Assembly: GCF_001428505.1 (NCBI RefSeq)
Contig: NZ_LMHU01000007.1
Coordinates: 133 to 64,132 of the forward strand
DNA from: Terrabacter sp. Root181
GTDB lineage: Bacteria > Actinomycetota > Actinomycetes > Actinomycetales > Dermatophilaceae
Length of the DNA stretch: 64,000 nt
Direction: 5' to 3'
Shown here in pieces: positions 31,961-41,744 of this stretch; the stretch's first letter is position 1; each line of letters starts with the position of its first letter. The notes under the pieces are model-generated. The model saw nothing but the letters and a program-made list of their open reading frames with translations, made no database searches and had not been told where the DNA came from. The position numbers and the translations under genes are program-made.

Positions 31961-33601
31961 GTGAGCACACACGAGGTGACCAACCAGGTGCCGCCGTTCG
32001 TCGGCGGCGACTTCCTCGCCGACGACGTCGCGCTGCGGGAGTCGGTCGAGCGCTGGGCCGGCCCGGCGGCCGCGGCGGAGCTCGCCCCACTCGGCGCCCT
32101 CGCCGGCACCCCGGAGGCACAGGAGCACGCGCGCCTCGCCGACACCAACGTGCCGGTCCTGCGCACGCACGACTCCCGCGGCAACCGCGTCGACGAGGTG
32201 GAGTTCCACCCGTCGTGGCACTGGCTCATGACCCAGGCCGTCGGGGCCGGCCTCACGGCCGAGCCATGGACGACGCCCCCCGGTTCGGGCGCCCACGTGC
32301 GGCGTGCCGCCGGCTTCGTCCTGTGGTCGCGCGTCGAGGCCGGGCACGGCTGTCCCGTCTCGATGACGTATGCCGCCGGGTCGGCCCTGCGGCACGAGCC
32401 CACCCTGGGTGCCCGGTGGCTCCCGGCCCTCGCGAGCCGGACCTACGACCCCGGGATCCGACCCGTGTCGCTGAAGGCCGGCGCGATCTCGGGGATGGGC
32501 ATGACCGAGAAGCAGGGCGGCTCGGACGTGCGCACCAACACGACCCGCGCGGTGCCGACGCCGGGAGGCCTGCTTCCCGGCGACACGTACCGGCTGACGG
32601 GCCACAAGTGGTTCTGCTCCGCACCGATGAGCGACGTCTTCCTCGTCCTGGCCCAGGCGCCCGGCGGACTCACCTGCTTCGTCGTGCCGCGCTCCCTCGA
32701 CGACGGCGCACGCAACCCCTTCGCCCTCCAGCGGCTCAAGGACAAGCTCGGCAACCACTCGAACGCCTCCAGCGAGGTCGAGCTCGACGGGACCTGGGGC
32801 AGCCGACTCGGCGACGAGGGGCGCGGCGTGCGCACCATCATCGACATGGTCGGCGCCACCCGACTCGACTGCGTCCTCGGCTCGACGGCGACGATGCGCG
32901 ACGCCGTGTCCCGGGCGCTGCACCACGCGCGGCACCGGTCCGCGTTCGGCGCCCGCCTCGTCGACCAGCCGCTCATGCGCAACGTCCTGGCCGACCTCGC
33001 GCTCGAAGCGGAGGCGGCGACCGTCCTCGGTCTCCGGCTGGCGCATGCGGTCGACTCCGGCGAGACCGAGCTCGCCCGTCTGGGCGTGGCGCTCGGCAAG
33101 TTCTGGGTGTGCAAGCGAACGGCCCCGATGGTGGCCGAGGCGCTCGAGTGCCTGGGAGGCAACGGCTACGTCGAGGAGAACGGCCTCGCGCGGCTCTACC
33201 GCGAGGCCCCGCTCAACTCGATCTGGGAGGGCTCGGGCAACGTCAACGCCCTGGACGTCGTGCGTGCCGTGACGCGTGAGCCGAGCACCCTCGAGGCTCT
33301 GACGAAGGAGCTGCACCAGGTCCGCGGCCGCAGCGCCGACCTCGATGCCCACGTGGACTCCGCTCTGGCACAGGCGCGCTCACTCGACCCGATGTCGACG
33401 GACGCGTCGTTCGGCGCGCGCGCCGTCGTCGAGCGGCTCGCACTCGCGCTCCAGGCGAGCCTGCTCGTCCAGCACTCCCCCGGCCCCGTCGCCGACGCCT
33501 TCGTCGCCAGCCGCATCGCCGGGCGTCGCGGCCACACCTTCGGCTCGCTCGACGTCGACCTGGCCGGTGCCGCGGCGGCCGTCATCGACCGAGCCGGCTG
33601 A
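31961..33601 (+). CDS. Acyl-CoA dehydrogenase family protein (AidB-like)
   Basis: A 546-residue flavoprotein. FAD/substrate blocks are GMTEKQGGSDVRTNTT, the C-terminal dehydrogenase core with HHARHRSAFGARLVDQPLMR, ALECLGGNGYVEENGLARLY and NSIWEGSGNVNALDVVRA. The long N-terminus and this last block place it with the AidB/isovaleryl-CoA-dehydrogenase-related group. It could oxidise acyl-CoA or, as for AidB, act in protection from alkylation. It stands alone between YihY and PPK2. The leaderless start at 31961 is preferred over GTG 31958. Confidence 0.88.
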   Translation: MSTHEVTNQVPPFVGGDFLADDVALRESVERWAGPAAAAELAPLGALAGTPEAQEHARLADTNVPVLRTHDSRGNRVDEVEFHPSWHWLMTQAVGAGLTAEPWTTPPGSGAHVRRAAGFVLWSRVEAGHGCPVSMTYAAGSALRHEPTLGARWLPALASRTYDPGIRPVSLKAGAISGMGMTEKQGGSDVRTNTTRAVPTPGGLLPGDTYRLTGHKWFCSAPMSDVFLVLAQAPGGLTCFVVPRSLDDGARNPFALQRLKDKLGNHSNASSEVELDGTWGSRLGDEGRGVRTIIDMVGATRLDCVLGSTATMRDAVSRALHHARHRSAFGARLVDQPLMRNVLADLALEAEAATVLGLRLAHAVDSGETELARLGVALGKFWVCKRTAPMVAEALECLGGNGYVEENGLARLYREAPLNSIWEGSGNVNALDVVRAVTREPSTLEALTKELHQVRGRSADLDAHVDSALAQARSLDPMSTDASFGARAVVERLALALQASLLVQHSPGPVADAFVASRIAGRRGHTFGSLDVDLAGAAAAVIDRAG

Positions 33602-33677
33602 CGAAGGACGCGATCACGCGGAACCCGTTGGGCGGCATACGCCCTCGGGGTCGTCGGAGGACGCCGACAGCGCGCCG

Positions 33678-34661
33678 TCAGCTCGCCGACAGGCGCTTCT
33701 TCTCCACCTCGACGTCGAAGTCGGCCTGTGGCCACTGGAGGTTCATGCCGCGCAGCGCCTCGAGGAGCAGCTGCTGGACCGCGAGGCGGGCGTACCACTT
33801 GCGGTCGGCAGGGACGACGTGCCACGGCGCCCCGACGGTCGAGGTCTTGTCGAGGACCGCCTGGTACGCCTCCATGTACTCGCCCCAGTGGCTGCGCTCG
33901 TCGACGTCACCCGGGTTGTACTTGTAGTACTTGTCCGGACGGTCGAGACGCTCCATGAGACGCGCCTTCTGCTCGTCCTTGGAGATGTGGGTCATGACCT
34001 TGATGACCGTCGTCCCGGCAGCGATCGCCTTGCGCTCGAAAGCGTTGATCTGGGCATATCGCCTGGACCAGATGGCCTCGGGCACGACGTCGTGGACCCG
34101 CACGATGAGGACGTCCTCGTAGTGCGACCGGTCGAAGACCCCGAGCTGACCGGCGCCGGGAAGGGCCTTCTCGATGCGCCAGAGGAAGTCGTGCGCGAGC
34201 TCCTCCTTCGTCGGCGCCTTGAAGCCGGTCGCCTTGACGCCCTGCGGGTTGACGGAGATGACGTGGCGCATGATGCCGCCCTTGCCCGAGGTGTCCATGC
34301 CCTGCACGACGAGCAGGAGGGACCGCTTCGAGCCCGTCGTGGACTCCGCGAAGAGCCGCTCCAGCAGGTCGGACAGCTCTGCCTCGCAGGCCTTGAGCGC
34401 CGCCTTGCCCTCGAGCTTCTTTCCGGAGAAGCCGGGAGTCCCCGACGTGTCGACGTCGGTGAGCACGAAGCCCTTGCCGACGCGCAGCGCGTTGGCGACG
34501 TCCTGGATCTCCTCGACGGCCGCCTCCTCGTGCGCGGCGATCACCTCGTCCTCGGCGGCCTGTGTCTCGAGCTCCTTCGCCTTCTTGCTCGAGACCTTGC
34601 CCGCCTGCTTGCCGGACTTCTTGCCGGACTTCTTGCCCTTGCCCTTCGCGCCCTTGCCCAT
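33678..34661 (-). CDS. ppk2: Polyphosphate kinase 2 family protein
   Basis: A 327-residue PPK2-family kinase. Walker A is GMDTSGKGG at 121-129, the lid region follows, and Walker B is FDRSHYEDV around 176-184. It transfers phosphate between polyphosphate and nucleotides; the one-domain layout fits class I/III enzymes that use ADP or AMP/GDP. Residues 1-27 are a Lys/Gly-rich tail that could bind polyphosphate or nucleic acid. CAGGAT lies 6 bases before the ATG, supporting this start against a frame open much further upstream. Confidence 0.9.
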   Translation of the reverse strand: MGKGAKGKGKKSGKKSGKQAGKVSSKKAKELETQAAEDEVIAAHEEAAVEEIQDVANALRVGKGFVLTDVDTSGTPGFSGKKLEGKAALKACEAELSDLLERLFAESTTGSKRSLLLVVQGMDTSGKGGIMRHVISVNPQGVKATGFKAPTKEELAHDFLWRIEKALPGAGQLGVFDRSHYEDVLIVRVHDVVPEAIWSRRYAQINAFERKAIAAGTTVIKVMTHISKDEQKARLMERLDRPDKYYKYNPGDVDERSHWGEYMEAYQAVLDKTSTVGAPWHVVPADRKWYARLAVQQLLLEALRGMNLQWPQADFDVEVEKKRLSAS

Positions 34662-34739
34662 GGCGCCATCCTGCCCGACCCACGAGCCACGCGACGGGAT
34701 GTGACACCACCGATCCGCGCGGCGTCGTTGTCGTTCGCC

Positions 34740-34745
34740 GATACT
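34740..34745 (+). promoter_or_regulatory. -10 element of a leaderless promoter
   Basis: GATACT, then 6 bases, then ATG at 34752. Confidence 0.5.
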
Positions 34746-34751
34746 GTCCCC

Positions 34752-35495
34752 ATGCGCCTGCTCGTGCCCGGTCGCTCCGGCCTGCCCGCCCTGTCCGACC
34801 TCGACACCGCAGCGCTGTTCGAGGCGTATGCCGCTCCGCAGGAGCGCTGGGTGCGCTGCAACATGGTGACGAGCCTCGACGGGGCCGCCACCGGTGCCGA
34901 TGGGCGTTCGGGCTCGATCAACAACGACGCCGACCACGTCGTCTTCCAGGTGATCCGGGCCCTGAGCCACGTGGTGGTGGTCGGTGCGGGCACGATCCGT
35001 GCCGAGGGCTATCCGCCTCTGTCCGTGTCGGATCCGCTCGTCGCCCTGCGCCACGAGCACGGCCTGCCCACCGCCCTGCCCCTCGTCGCCGTGAGCAACC
35101 GCGGGCACGTCCCGCCGACGTTGAGCGGCTGCCGGGACGGCCGTGCACTCATGGCCGTCCCGGCAGCCGCGACCGGGCTCGACGCCGCCCGTCAGGACCT
35201 GGGCGCGGAGAACGTCCTCGTCTGTGGCGACGACGAGGTCGACGTGACGGCTCTCGTCGACGCGCTGCACGACCGGGGATGGGACCACGTGCTCACCGAG
35301 GGCGGCCCCAGCCTCCTCGGCTCGTTCCTCGCGGCCGGCCGGCTCGACGAGCTCTGCTTCACCGTCGCCCCCCAGGTCGTCGCCGGCGAGCACCCCCGCC
35401 CGGTCGGCGCCACGGGCACGCCCGCAGACCTCGACCTCGAGGTGCTCGTCGAGCAGGACTCCACGCTCATGGGCCGCTGGTTCGTCCGGCGCTGA
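34752..35495 (+). CDS. RibD C-terminal-domain reductase (pyrimidine reductase family)
   Basis: A 247-residue dihydrofolate-reductase-fold protein. The blocks RCNMVTSLDGAATG, VVVVGAGTIRAEGYPPL and VLTEGGPSLLGSFLAAGRLDE are the RibD-C NADPH/substrate signatures. In riboflavin synthesis such domains reduce the deaminated pyrimidine, but there is no deaminase domain and no other rib gene nearby, so the substrate is open. The leaderless start is well placed. Confidence 0.85.
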   Translation: MRLLVPGRSGLPALSDLDTAALFEAYAAPQERWVRCNMVTSLDGAATGADGRSGSINNDADHVVFQVIRALSHVVVVGAGTIRAEGYPPLSVSDPLVALRHEHGLPTALPLVAVSNRGHVPPTLSGCRDGRALMAVPAAATGLDAARQDLGAENVLVCGDDEVDVTALVDALHDRGWDHVLTEGGPSLLGSFLAAGRLDELCFTVAPQVVAGEHPRPVGATGTPADLDLEVLVEQDSTLMGRWFVRR

Positions 35496-35499
35496 CCGG

Positions 35500-36669
35500 T
35501 CAGCGGGACACGACGAACTCGCGGAGGACGCGCTCCCAGCGCTCCGGGTCGTAGTTCCACTCGCGACAGTGCCGCGCGGTGTCCCACCGCTCGAGGCGCA
35601 CGAGGTCGGGCCGGCGTCCCGCGAGCGCCACGGCCGGGCCGATCGGCACGAAGTCGTCGCCGTCCGAGGCGATGACCAGCATCGGGTGCCGTAGCTCACC
35701 CGCGCGGGCGACCCAGTCGGTGCGGGCCACGTCGATCGGCTCGTGCACCCCGACCAGCCGCCGCGTGCGACGCGACCCCATGAGGTCGGTCGCGACCCGC
35801 ACGAGTGGGCCCGGCACCCGGTGCAGCCGTCCGTGGTGGCGCAGCACGACCCCCCAGTCGATGACCGGCGAGTCGAGAGCCACGCCGACGACGTAGTCGG
35901 ACAACGGTGACCGGTCGAGCGCCTGCAGCACGATGGCGCCCCCCATCGACCACCCGAGGAGGAGGATGCGCCGCGCACCGTGCGACACGGCATACCCCAT
36001 GGCTGCCTCGACGTCGCGCCACTCGGACAGGCCGAGGTTGTAGCGCCCGTCCGGTCCACGCGGGGCGTCTCGGTCGTTGCGGTAGGCGGCGACGAGGCTC
36101 GTCCACCCGGCCCGGCGCAGCACCGGCACCGCGCGGAGGGTCTCCTCCTTGCGGGCTCCGCGTCCGTGGACGAGCACCGCCCAGTCGGACCCGGTCGCAC
36201 CGCCCTCGGGACGCACCACCCAGGCCGGCAGGGGTCCGACGTCCGAGAGGATGCTGGCGTCCTCGTCGGGCAGCCCCAGGCTCACCGAGGGGCGGTCCCA
36301 GTAGTAGTACTGGTTCCACCGGGCGGGTCCGTCCTCGAGGAGCCCGCGGTCGACGGCGACGAGCCGTCGTGTCACCGACGCGGCGTCCGCGTGCACGATC
36401 TCGCCGACGCGTGCGTGACCGGCTCCCCCGTCGAGCCAGACGCCGTAGCGACCCGGGACGACGGTTTCGGGAGTGACGGAGAAGGTGACCGTGGCGGCGT
36501 CGTGGCGCAGGATCTCGACGTCGTCCGGCTGCAGCTCGTCGGGCGTGATGACCCGTCGAGCGAAGTAGGCGGCGGCCGCCACCGACCCGCCGGCCGCGCC
36601 GAGGACGGACCCCGTGCCGGCGGCCGCGGCCACGAGCACCGGACGCGAGACGAGACGGCGCACCTGCAC
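35500..36669 (-). CDS. Alpha/beta hydrolase with N-terminal membrane anchor
   Basis: A 389-residue protein. Residues 10-35 form a hydrophobic segment (LVAAAAGTGSVLGAAGGSVA), probably an uncleaved anchor. The hydrolase core has the oxyanion region AVLVHGRGARKEETL, nucleophile elbow GWSMGG, acid in VIASDGDDFVPIG, and His in ARHCREW. It resembles cell-envelope serine hydrolases of the DUF1100/COG1073 group. The GTG at 36669 follows GACGAT by 6 bases. Its stop lies 4 bases from the stop of the convergent reductase gene. Confidence 0.8.
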   Translation of the reverse strand: MQVRRLVSRPVLVAAAAGTGSVLGAAGGSVAAAAYFARRVITPDELQPDDVEILRHDAATVTFSVTPETVVPGRYGVWLDGGAGHARVGEIVHADAASVTRRLVAVDRGLLEDGPARWNQYYYWDRPSVSLGLPDEDASILSDVGPLPAWVVRPEGGATGSDWAVLVHGRGARKEETLRAVPVLRRAGWTSLVAAYRNDRDAPRGPDGRYNLGLSEWRDVEAAMGYAVSHGARRILLLGWSMGGAIVLQALDRSPLSDYVVGVALDSPVIDWGVVLRHHGRLHRVPGPLVRVATDLMGSRRTRRLVGVHEPIDVARTDWVARAGELRHPMLVIASDGDDFVPIGPAVALAGRRPDLVRLERWDTARHCREWNYDPERWERVLREFVVSR

Positions 36670-36962
36670 GGGCCCATCGTCGCAAACGGGCACCTCACGT
36701 CGTGGGAGGGCATGCCGCCGGGCGGTCCCGGATCGCGCCGGGCGTATCAAACCGGACCTTCGGGACACCGTCCTTCGGGAGCCTCGGGGACCCACGGGCG
36801 GCAAGCCGCGCACCTCGATCGTTCCCCGGCCCGCCTGCGGGCCGGTCACGGCCCACCGCGGTGCCCGTTCGGGGTCACGGTCACCACCGGGTCGTCTCGG
36901 GGTGCGAGGACACCTGCTCCGCGCGCCGCATCACACCGTCTGGTTTCACGAAGGAGACATCC

Positions 36963-38288
36963 GTGTTCACCACCATGCGCCGCGGCGCACTCAGCATCGC
37001 AGCGGCCGGGGCGCTCGTCGCCACACCGGCCCTCGCCATGGGGGCGGGCGTCAGCCCGGCCACCTATGACGCGTCCGTCAACCCGGGCGACACCGTCCAC
37101 GTCACCAAGACCGTCAGCACTCCGGAGATCCCGCCCAAGCCCGACATCGTCCTCGTCGTGGACGAGACGGGCAGCATGGGGCCGGCCATCGACAACGTCA
37201 AGGCCGAGATGGGCTCGATCGTCACCACGGTCCAGGGGTCCCAGCCGCAGGCCCAGTTCGCCATCGCCTCCTACAAGGACGAGGGCGACGGGGCCGACTT
37301 CTTCCAGGTCGAGACCGACCTGACCGGGAGCCAGGCCACGGCCCAGACGGCCATCGACAGCCTGTCCGCATCCGGGGGCGGTGACACCCCCGAGGGCCAG
37401 CTCAACGCACTGTGGCAGGTCGGCACCGGAGGAAACGCCATCTCCTTCCGTCCGGACTCGTCACGCATCGTCGTGTGGTTCGGCGACGCGAGCGGTCACG
37501 ACCCGAGCGGCGGGCACAGCGAGACCGACGCGACCGCATCCCTCACGGGTGCGGGCGCACAGGTCATCGCCATCAACGTCGCGTCCGGCGGGGCCGACGG
37601 CCTCAACGCCACCGGACAGGCGCAACGCATCGCCGACGCCACCTCGGGCACGTTCTTCGCGAGCGTGACCCCTGGTGACGTCGCCAGCACGATCCTCGCG
37701 GGGCTGGGCAACCTGCCGGCCGAGGTCACGGCGAACGTCTCGTGCGACCCGGGCCTGTCGATCGCGTTCTCGCCGTCGCTGCCCCAGACCGTCACGAGCG
37801 GTAGCGACGTCGTCCTCGACGAGGCGATCACCGTCGCCGCAGGTGCACCCCAGGGCTCGACGCTGACGTGCACGACGACCTTCCTCGTCAACGGTGCCGA
37901 GGCCGGGCCGGAGTTCGTCCAGACCGTGAGGATCAAGGTCAACGACGTCACGCCGCCGACCGTGGCCTGCGGTCCCGGCGTCAACCCGGACGGCGTCACC
38001 CCGCCCGGCTACAAGAAGGCGGGCTTCTACCAGCTCGTCGCCGCCGACAACCTGCCGGGCACGACGGTGACGGTCTCCGACACCGCCACGGGAGCCAGCT
38101 TCGGCCCCTACGCACCCGGCACGTACATCAAGATGACGCAGGCGCTCGGTGCGACGCCGTCGTCCGTCCCCTTCGAGGGCATGGTCGACTGGCACGTCAC
38201 CGTCCGGGGTGACCTGCTCGTGACGGCGACGGACGCCGCGGGCAACACCGCGACGGCCACGTGCACGGTGCCGCCGAACCAGAAGTGA
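36963..38288 (+). CDS. Secreted von Willebrand factor A domain protein
   Basis: A 441-residue exported protein. A signal peptide (LSIAAAGALVATPALAMGA) is followed by a short beta region and a VWA domain with a MIDAS motif DETGS (in VLVVDETGSMG), then T and D ligands downstream (GGGDTPEG, VWFGDASGHDP). Two beta-sandwich regions end the protein. No LPXTG or C-terminal helix is seen, so it is released or bound non-covalently. GTG at 36963 lies 5 bases after GAAGGAG. It probably mediates adhesion or protein binding. Confidence 0.8.
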   Translation: MFTTMRRGALSIAAAGALVATPALAMGAGVSPATYDASVNPGDTVHVTKTVSTPEIPPKPDIVLVVDETGSMGPAIDNVKAEMGSIVTTVQGSQPQAQFAIASYKDEGDGADFFQVETDLTGSQATAQTAIDSLSASGGGDTPEGQLNALWQVGTGGNAISFRPDSSRIVVWFGDASGHDPSGGHSETDATASLTGAGAQVIAINVASGGADGLNATGQAQRIADATSGTFFASVTPGDVASTILAGLGNLPAEVTANVSCDPGLSIAFSPSLPQTVTSGSDVVLDEAITVAAGAPQGSTLTCTTTFLVNGAEAGPEFVQTVRIKVNDVTPPTVACGPGVNPDGVTPPGYKKAGFYQLVAADNLPGTTVTVSDTATGASFGPYAPGTYIKMTQALGATPSSVPFEGMVDWHVTVRGDLLVTATDAAGNTATATCTVPPNQK

Positions 38289-38342
38289 CGCCAGCGCGTC
38301 GATGAAGGTCCTGCCCGGCCCGGCCCACCCTGGGCCGAGCAG

Positions 38343-38376
38343 CACGAGGGCCCCGGTCACGACCGGGGCCCTCGTG
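38343..38376. terminator. Strong hairpin terminator
   Basis: CACGAGGGCCCCGGT pairs perfectly with ACCGGGGCCCTCGTG (15 bp, 4-base loop) 55 bases after the VWA-protein stop. No T-tract follows. Confidence 0.65.
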
Positions 38377-38471
38377 GCACGCACCGTACGCCGGGTCGCC
38401 GTAAGACCTGCGTAAGCACGGACTCCGTCTTGAGCGGGCACAAACCCGGCCGACGTGGCGTTGGTCAGGAC

Positions 38472-38915
38472 ATGAGCCACCACAACACCTCCGACAAGCC
38501 GTATGCCGTCCAGCGCACCGACGAGGAGTGGCGCGCGGCCCTGACGCCGGCCGAGTACAAGGTCCTGCGCCAGGCCGGCACGGAGCCCGCCTTCCGCGGC
38601 GAGTACACCGACACCAAGACGCAGGGCGTCTACTCATGCCGGGCCTGCGGCAGCGAGCTCTTCCGCAGCGACACGAAGTTCGAGTCGCACTGCGGCTGGC
38701 CGTCGTTCTACTCACCACTCGCCGGCGACACGGTCGAGTACATCGAGGACCGCGCCTTCGGGATGAAGCGGGTCGAGGTCCGGTGCGCCGGCTGCGGCTC
38801 GCACCTCGGTCACGTCTTCGAGGGCGAGGGCTACGACACCCCGACCGACCAGCGCTACTGCATCAACTCCATCTCGCTGCGCCTGCAGCCCGACGAGGGA
38901 CCGTCGGGGGCCTGA
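38472..38915 (+). CDS. msrB: Peptide-methionine (R)-S-oxide reductase MsrB
   Basis: A 147-residue enzyme. It has the zinc Cys pairs CRAC and CAGC, the block FESHCGWPSFYSP, and the catalytic Cys in QRYCINSISL near the C-terminus. It reduces methionine-R-sulfoxide in proteins using thioredoxin. Full length for the family. Monocistronic, with the terminator hairpin upstream. Confidence 0.95.
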   Translation: MSHHNTSDKPYAVQRTDEEWRAALTPAEYKVLRQAGTEPAFRGEYTDTKTQGVYSCRACGSELFRSDTKFESHCGWPSFYSPLAGDTVEYIEDRAFGMKRVEVRCAGCGSHLGHVFEGEGYDTPTDQRYCINSISLRLQPDEGPSGA

Positions 38916-38974
38916 CCGCCGGCCTTCCGGCCCTCCCACCTCCCGGTCTGCTGCGGTGGCCGGGAGACCTCGCC

Positions 38975-38980
38975 TAGATT
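38975..38980 (+). promoter_or_regulatory. -10 element of a leaderless promoter
   Basis: TAGATT, then 6 bases, then ATG at 38987. Confidence 0.6.
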
Positions 38981-38986
38981 CGACCC

Positions 38987-39382
38987 ATGGTCGACGACGG
39001 CGACATCCGCATCGGCAGTGCCGAACGCGAGCGGGCCCTGGCCGCGCTCGCCGAGCACCACGCTGCGGGGCGCCTCGACGCCGACGAGTACGAGGACCGG
39101 CGGGGTCGCGCCACGGACGCCGTCGTGCGGCGGGACCTGACCGAGCTCTTCGTCGACCTGCCGGAGCCGCATCCGTCGCTCGAGCCGGCCCGTGGCACCG
39201 CAGCGTCACGGCGACCCGCATCCCGCGCGGTGTCCCAGCCCGGCTGGCGCAGCAGGGTTGCGCGGATCCTGGTGAGCCTCGCCCCCTTCATCGCGCTCGC
39301 AGCGTTCTTCCGCACCGACTCGTGGCTGGTGTTCCTGCTCATCCCGATGATCGTCGTCCTCGCCAGGGCGATCGACGACTGA
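38987..39382 (+). CDS. DUF1707 domain membrane protein
   Basis: A 131-residue protein. Residues 5-58 are a DUF1707 domain (IRIGSAERERALAALAEHHA, then GRLDADEYEDRR and LTELFVDLP). A linker and one or two membrane segments follow (ILVSLAPFIALAAFF and VFLLIPMIVVLA). DUF1707 is a short helical domain found at the N-terminus of actinobacterial membrane proteins; its role is unknown. Confidence 0.85.
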   Translation: MVDDGDIRIGSAERERALAALAEHHAAGRLDADEYEDRRGRATDAVVRRDLTELFVDLPEPHPSLEPARGTAASRRPASRAVSQPGWRSRVARILVSLAPFIALAAFFRTDSWLVFLLIPMIVVLARAIDD

Positions 39383-39388
39383 GCGCCG

Positions 39389-40090
39389 TCAGCGGAGGTC
39401 GGCGACGAGCTGGGCCGCCTCGACCTTCGGGCCGGTGAAGAACGGGATCTCCTCGCGCACGTGCATCCGGGCACGGGAGGCGCGCAGCTCGCGCATGAGG
39501 TCGACGATGCGGTGCAGCTCGTCCGCCTCGAAGGCGAGCAGCCACTCGTAGTCGCCGAGGGCGAACGACGCGATGGTGTTGGCCCGGACGTCCGGGAAGT
39601 CACGGGCCATCTGGCCGTGCTCGCGCAGCAGGTCGCGGCGCTCACCGTCCTCGAGGAGGTACCACTCGTAGGACCGGACGAACGGGTAGACGCAGACGTA
39701 CTTCCGCGCGACCTCGTCGGCCATGAAGGCCGGGACGTGGCTCTTGTTGAACTCGGCCGGGCGGTGCAGGGCCGCGTTGCTCCAGACCGGCTCGAGGTGC
39801 GACCCGAGCTCGGTGCGCAGGAGCCGGTGGTAGGCCGACTGGAGCTGCTCGATCGTCTCGGCGTGCCACCAGACCATGAAGTCGGCGTCACCGCGCAGAC
39901 CGGCGACGTCGTAGAGGCCGCGCACGACGACGCCCTCGGCCGCGATCTCCTCGAGGAAGGCCTCGAGGTCCGCGGTGACCGCCTCGCGGTCGTCACCGAC
40001 CGGCGTGACGGTGCTGAACACCGACCACATGCAGTAGCGGATGGTGTCGTTGATCTCCCGCATCTCGGCCGGGGTCAGGCGCTCGCTCAT
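39389..40090 (-). CDS. hemQ: Coproheme decarboxylase HemQ/ChdC
   Basis: A 233-residue chlorite-dismutase-family protein. Characteristic blocks are YCMWSVF near the start, [13 protein letters not shown] in the heme-binding half, and [20 protein letters not shown]. It decarboxylates coproheme to protoheme, the last step of the coproporphyrin-dependent heme route of Gram-positive bacteria. It follows hemG by 34 bases on the same strand. GATGAT lies 6 bases before the ATG, so it may also have its own promoter. Confidence 0.93.
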   Translation of the reverse strand: MSERLTPAEMREINDTIRYCMWSVFSTVTPVGDDREAVTADLEAFLEEIAAEGVVVRGLYDVAGLRGDADFMVWWHAETIEQLQSAYHRLLRTELGSHLEPVWSNAALHRPAEFNKSHVPAFMADEVARKYVCVYPFVRSYEWYLLEDGERRDLLREHGQMARDFPDVRANTIASFALGDYEWLLAFEADELHRIVDLMRELRASRARMHVREEIPFFTGPKVEAAQLVADLR

Positions 40091-40124
40091 GGGCCCATCA
40101 TCCCAAGCGGCCCGGGCGCCGCCG

Positions 40125-41504
40125 TCAGCGGGTCAGCACGCTCCGCGCAGCGGCCCTCCCGGACGCGATGCACGCGGGGATGCCCACGCCGTCGTATGCC
40201 GCCCCGCACAGCGCGAGCCCTGGTGGCACCTCCCGGGTGGGCGCGAGGCGCGAACGGTGCCCGACGGCATACTGCGGCAGTCCCCCGCCCCAGCGCTGCA
40301 CGTGCGCGGCGGCGGGGTCGGGCACCTCGGCCCCGAGCACCGTCCGGAGGTCGGTGAGGGCCACGTCGACGAGCTCGTCGTCGGACCTCTGGAGGGAGGC
40401 CTCCTCCCGGTGCCGGCCGACGGAGGCGCGCAGGAACGTCTGCTCGGGATGGGCGGCAGCGAGCCAGGGCCACTTGACCGAGCTGAAGGTCGACGCCTTG
40501 ATCGTCAGCGGCTCGGTGGGCGGGACGAGGAAGCCGCTCCCGTCGAGCACGGTCGGCACCGCACCCTCGAGGGCGAACGTCACGATCGCCATGGACGCGT
40601 ACTCGACGGTCGCGAGCGCCGCCGCGGCCGTCGGGGCGACCTCACGCAGCAGGCGGGAGGCCGGAGCCGCGGGGACGGCGACGACGACGGCGTCGAAGCG
40701 TTCCTCGACGACGTCGGTCGTGGGCCCCGTCGACACGATCCAGCCGTCGCCGTCGCGACGAAGGCCGCGCGCCACCGCGCCCCGGCGCACGTCGACACCG
40801 GCGGCCACCAGCTCGCGCTCGAGCAGCTCGGCCAGCGTCCCGAGACCGCCGACGAGCGAGGCGAAGACGGGTCGACCCGCCAGGGGTCCGTGCGCTGCGA
40901 ACTCGGCCGCGGCGCGGGCCACGTCGAGCAGCGACCGACCCTCGTGCGCGGCGGCCGCGAGCGCCGGGACGGCCTGCTCGGCGGAGATCGCCCGGGCGTG
41001 GCCGGCGTAGACGCCGGCGAGGAGCGGCTCGACGAGGCGGTCGGTCACGGCACGACCGAGCCGGGCGTCCACGAGGTCGCCCACCGAGACGTCGCCGACG
41101 ACCGGGCCCTCGACGGTCTCGTGCGCGAGGCGCTCCACCTCGTCGTCGGTGAGCAGCCCGCGCACCGACTCCGGGTCGGCGGGCACACCCATCACGGTGC
41201 CGCGGGGCATCGGCCACCGCCTCCCCCGCGAGACGATCGATGCGCCGGCGGGACCGGGGTGCGTGGTCAGGGGTGCGACGCCGAGCTCCTCGACGAGAGT
41301 GAGTGCCTCGGGGCGACGGGCCATCACCGACTCCGCACCGACGTCGATGCGCACCCCGCCGACCGTCTCGAGCCGCAGCTTCCCACCCAGTCGCTCGGAG
41401 CCCTCGAGGACCGTGACGGAGACGTCGGTTCCCGGGCGACTGAGCTCCCAGGCGGCCGCCAGTCCGCTGATGCCACCGCCGATGACCGCCACCGTCCTGC
41501 CCAT
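40125..41504 (-). CDS. hemG: Coproporphyrinogen III / protoporphyrinogen oxidase (HemY/CgoX type)
   Basis: A 459-residue FAD enzyme. The dinucleotide fold is [17 protein letters not shown], then [12 protein letters not shown]; the C-terminal FAD block is [20 protein letters not shown]. In actinobacteria this family oxidises coproporphyrinogen III. ATG at 41504 is taken as it directly precedes the FAD motif. It lies upstream of hemQ; ferrochelatase is not in the window. The usual partner hemE is 3 kb away on the same strand beyond murJ. Confidence 0.9.
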   Translation of the reverse strand: MGRTVAVIGGGISGLAAAWELSRPGTDVSVTVLEGSERLGGKLRLETVGGVRIDVGAESVMARRPEALTLVEELGVAPLTTHPGPAGASIVSRGRRWPMPRGTVMGVPADPESVRGLLTDDEVERLAHETVEGPVVGDVSVGDLVDARLGRAVTDRLVEPLLAGVYAGHARAISAEQAVPALAAAAHEGRSLLDVARAAAEFAAHGPLAGRPVFASLVGGLGTLAELLERELVAAGVDVRRGAVARGLRRDGDGWIVSTGPTTDVVEERFDAVVVAVPAAPASRLLREVAPTAAAALATVEYASMAIVTFALEGAVPTVLDGSGFLVPPTEPLTIKASTFSSVKWPWLAAAHPEQTFLRASVGRHREEASLQRSDDELVDVALTDLRTVLGAEVPDPAAAHVQRWGGGLPQYAVGHRSRLAPTREVPPGLALCGAAYDGVGIPACIASGRAAARSVLTR

Positions 41505-41744
41505 GGCGACACTCTCCCATCCCGTCGCCGGCGGTTTGGCCCGGGCCCGGCCGACGAGGGAGTGTCGAGCGCATGGGTGCCCCCGCGCTTCTCGTCGCCC
41601 CGCCGCAGGCGGGCACACCCCGCGGCGCAACGATCAGGTCCTGCCGTGTGTCTCTGGTGACAAGGGACGTCGCCACGCACACCGTGCGCACCACAGCACC
41701 ACCACCCGGTACGCCACGGGAGGCGACCCGTCGAAAGGCTCGCC

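Noticed and set aside
30542-33352. A 936-codon open frame on the minus strand, antisense to the acyl-CoA dehydrogenase
   Set aside because: Its product is Arg/Ala/Gly-rich without any known motif and it crosses two real genes; it is a high-GC shadow.
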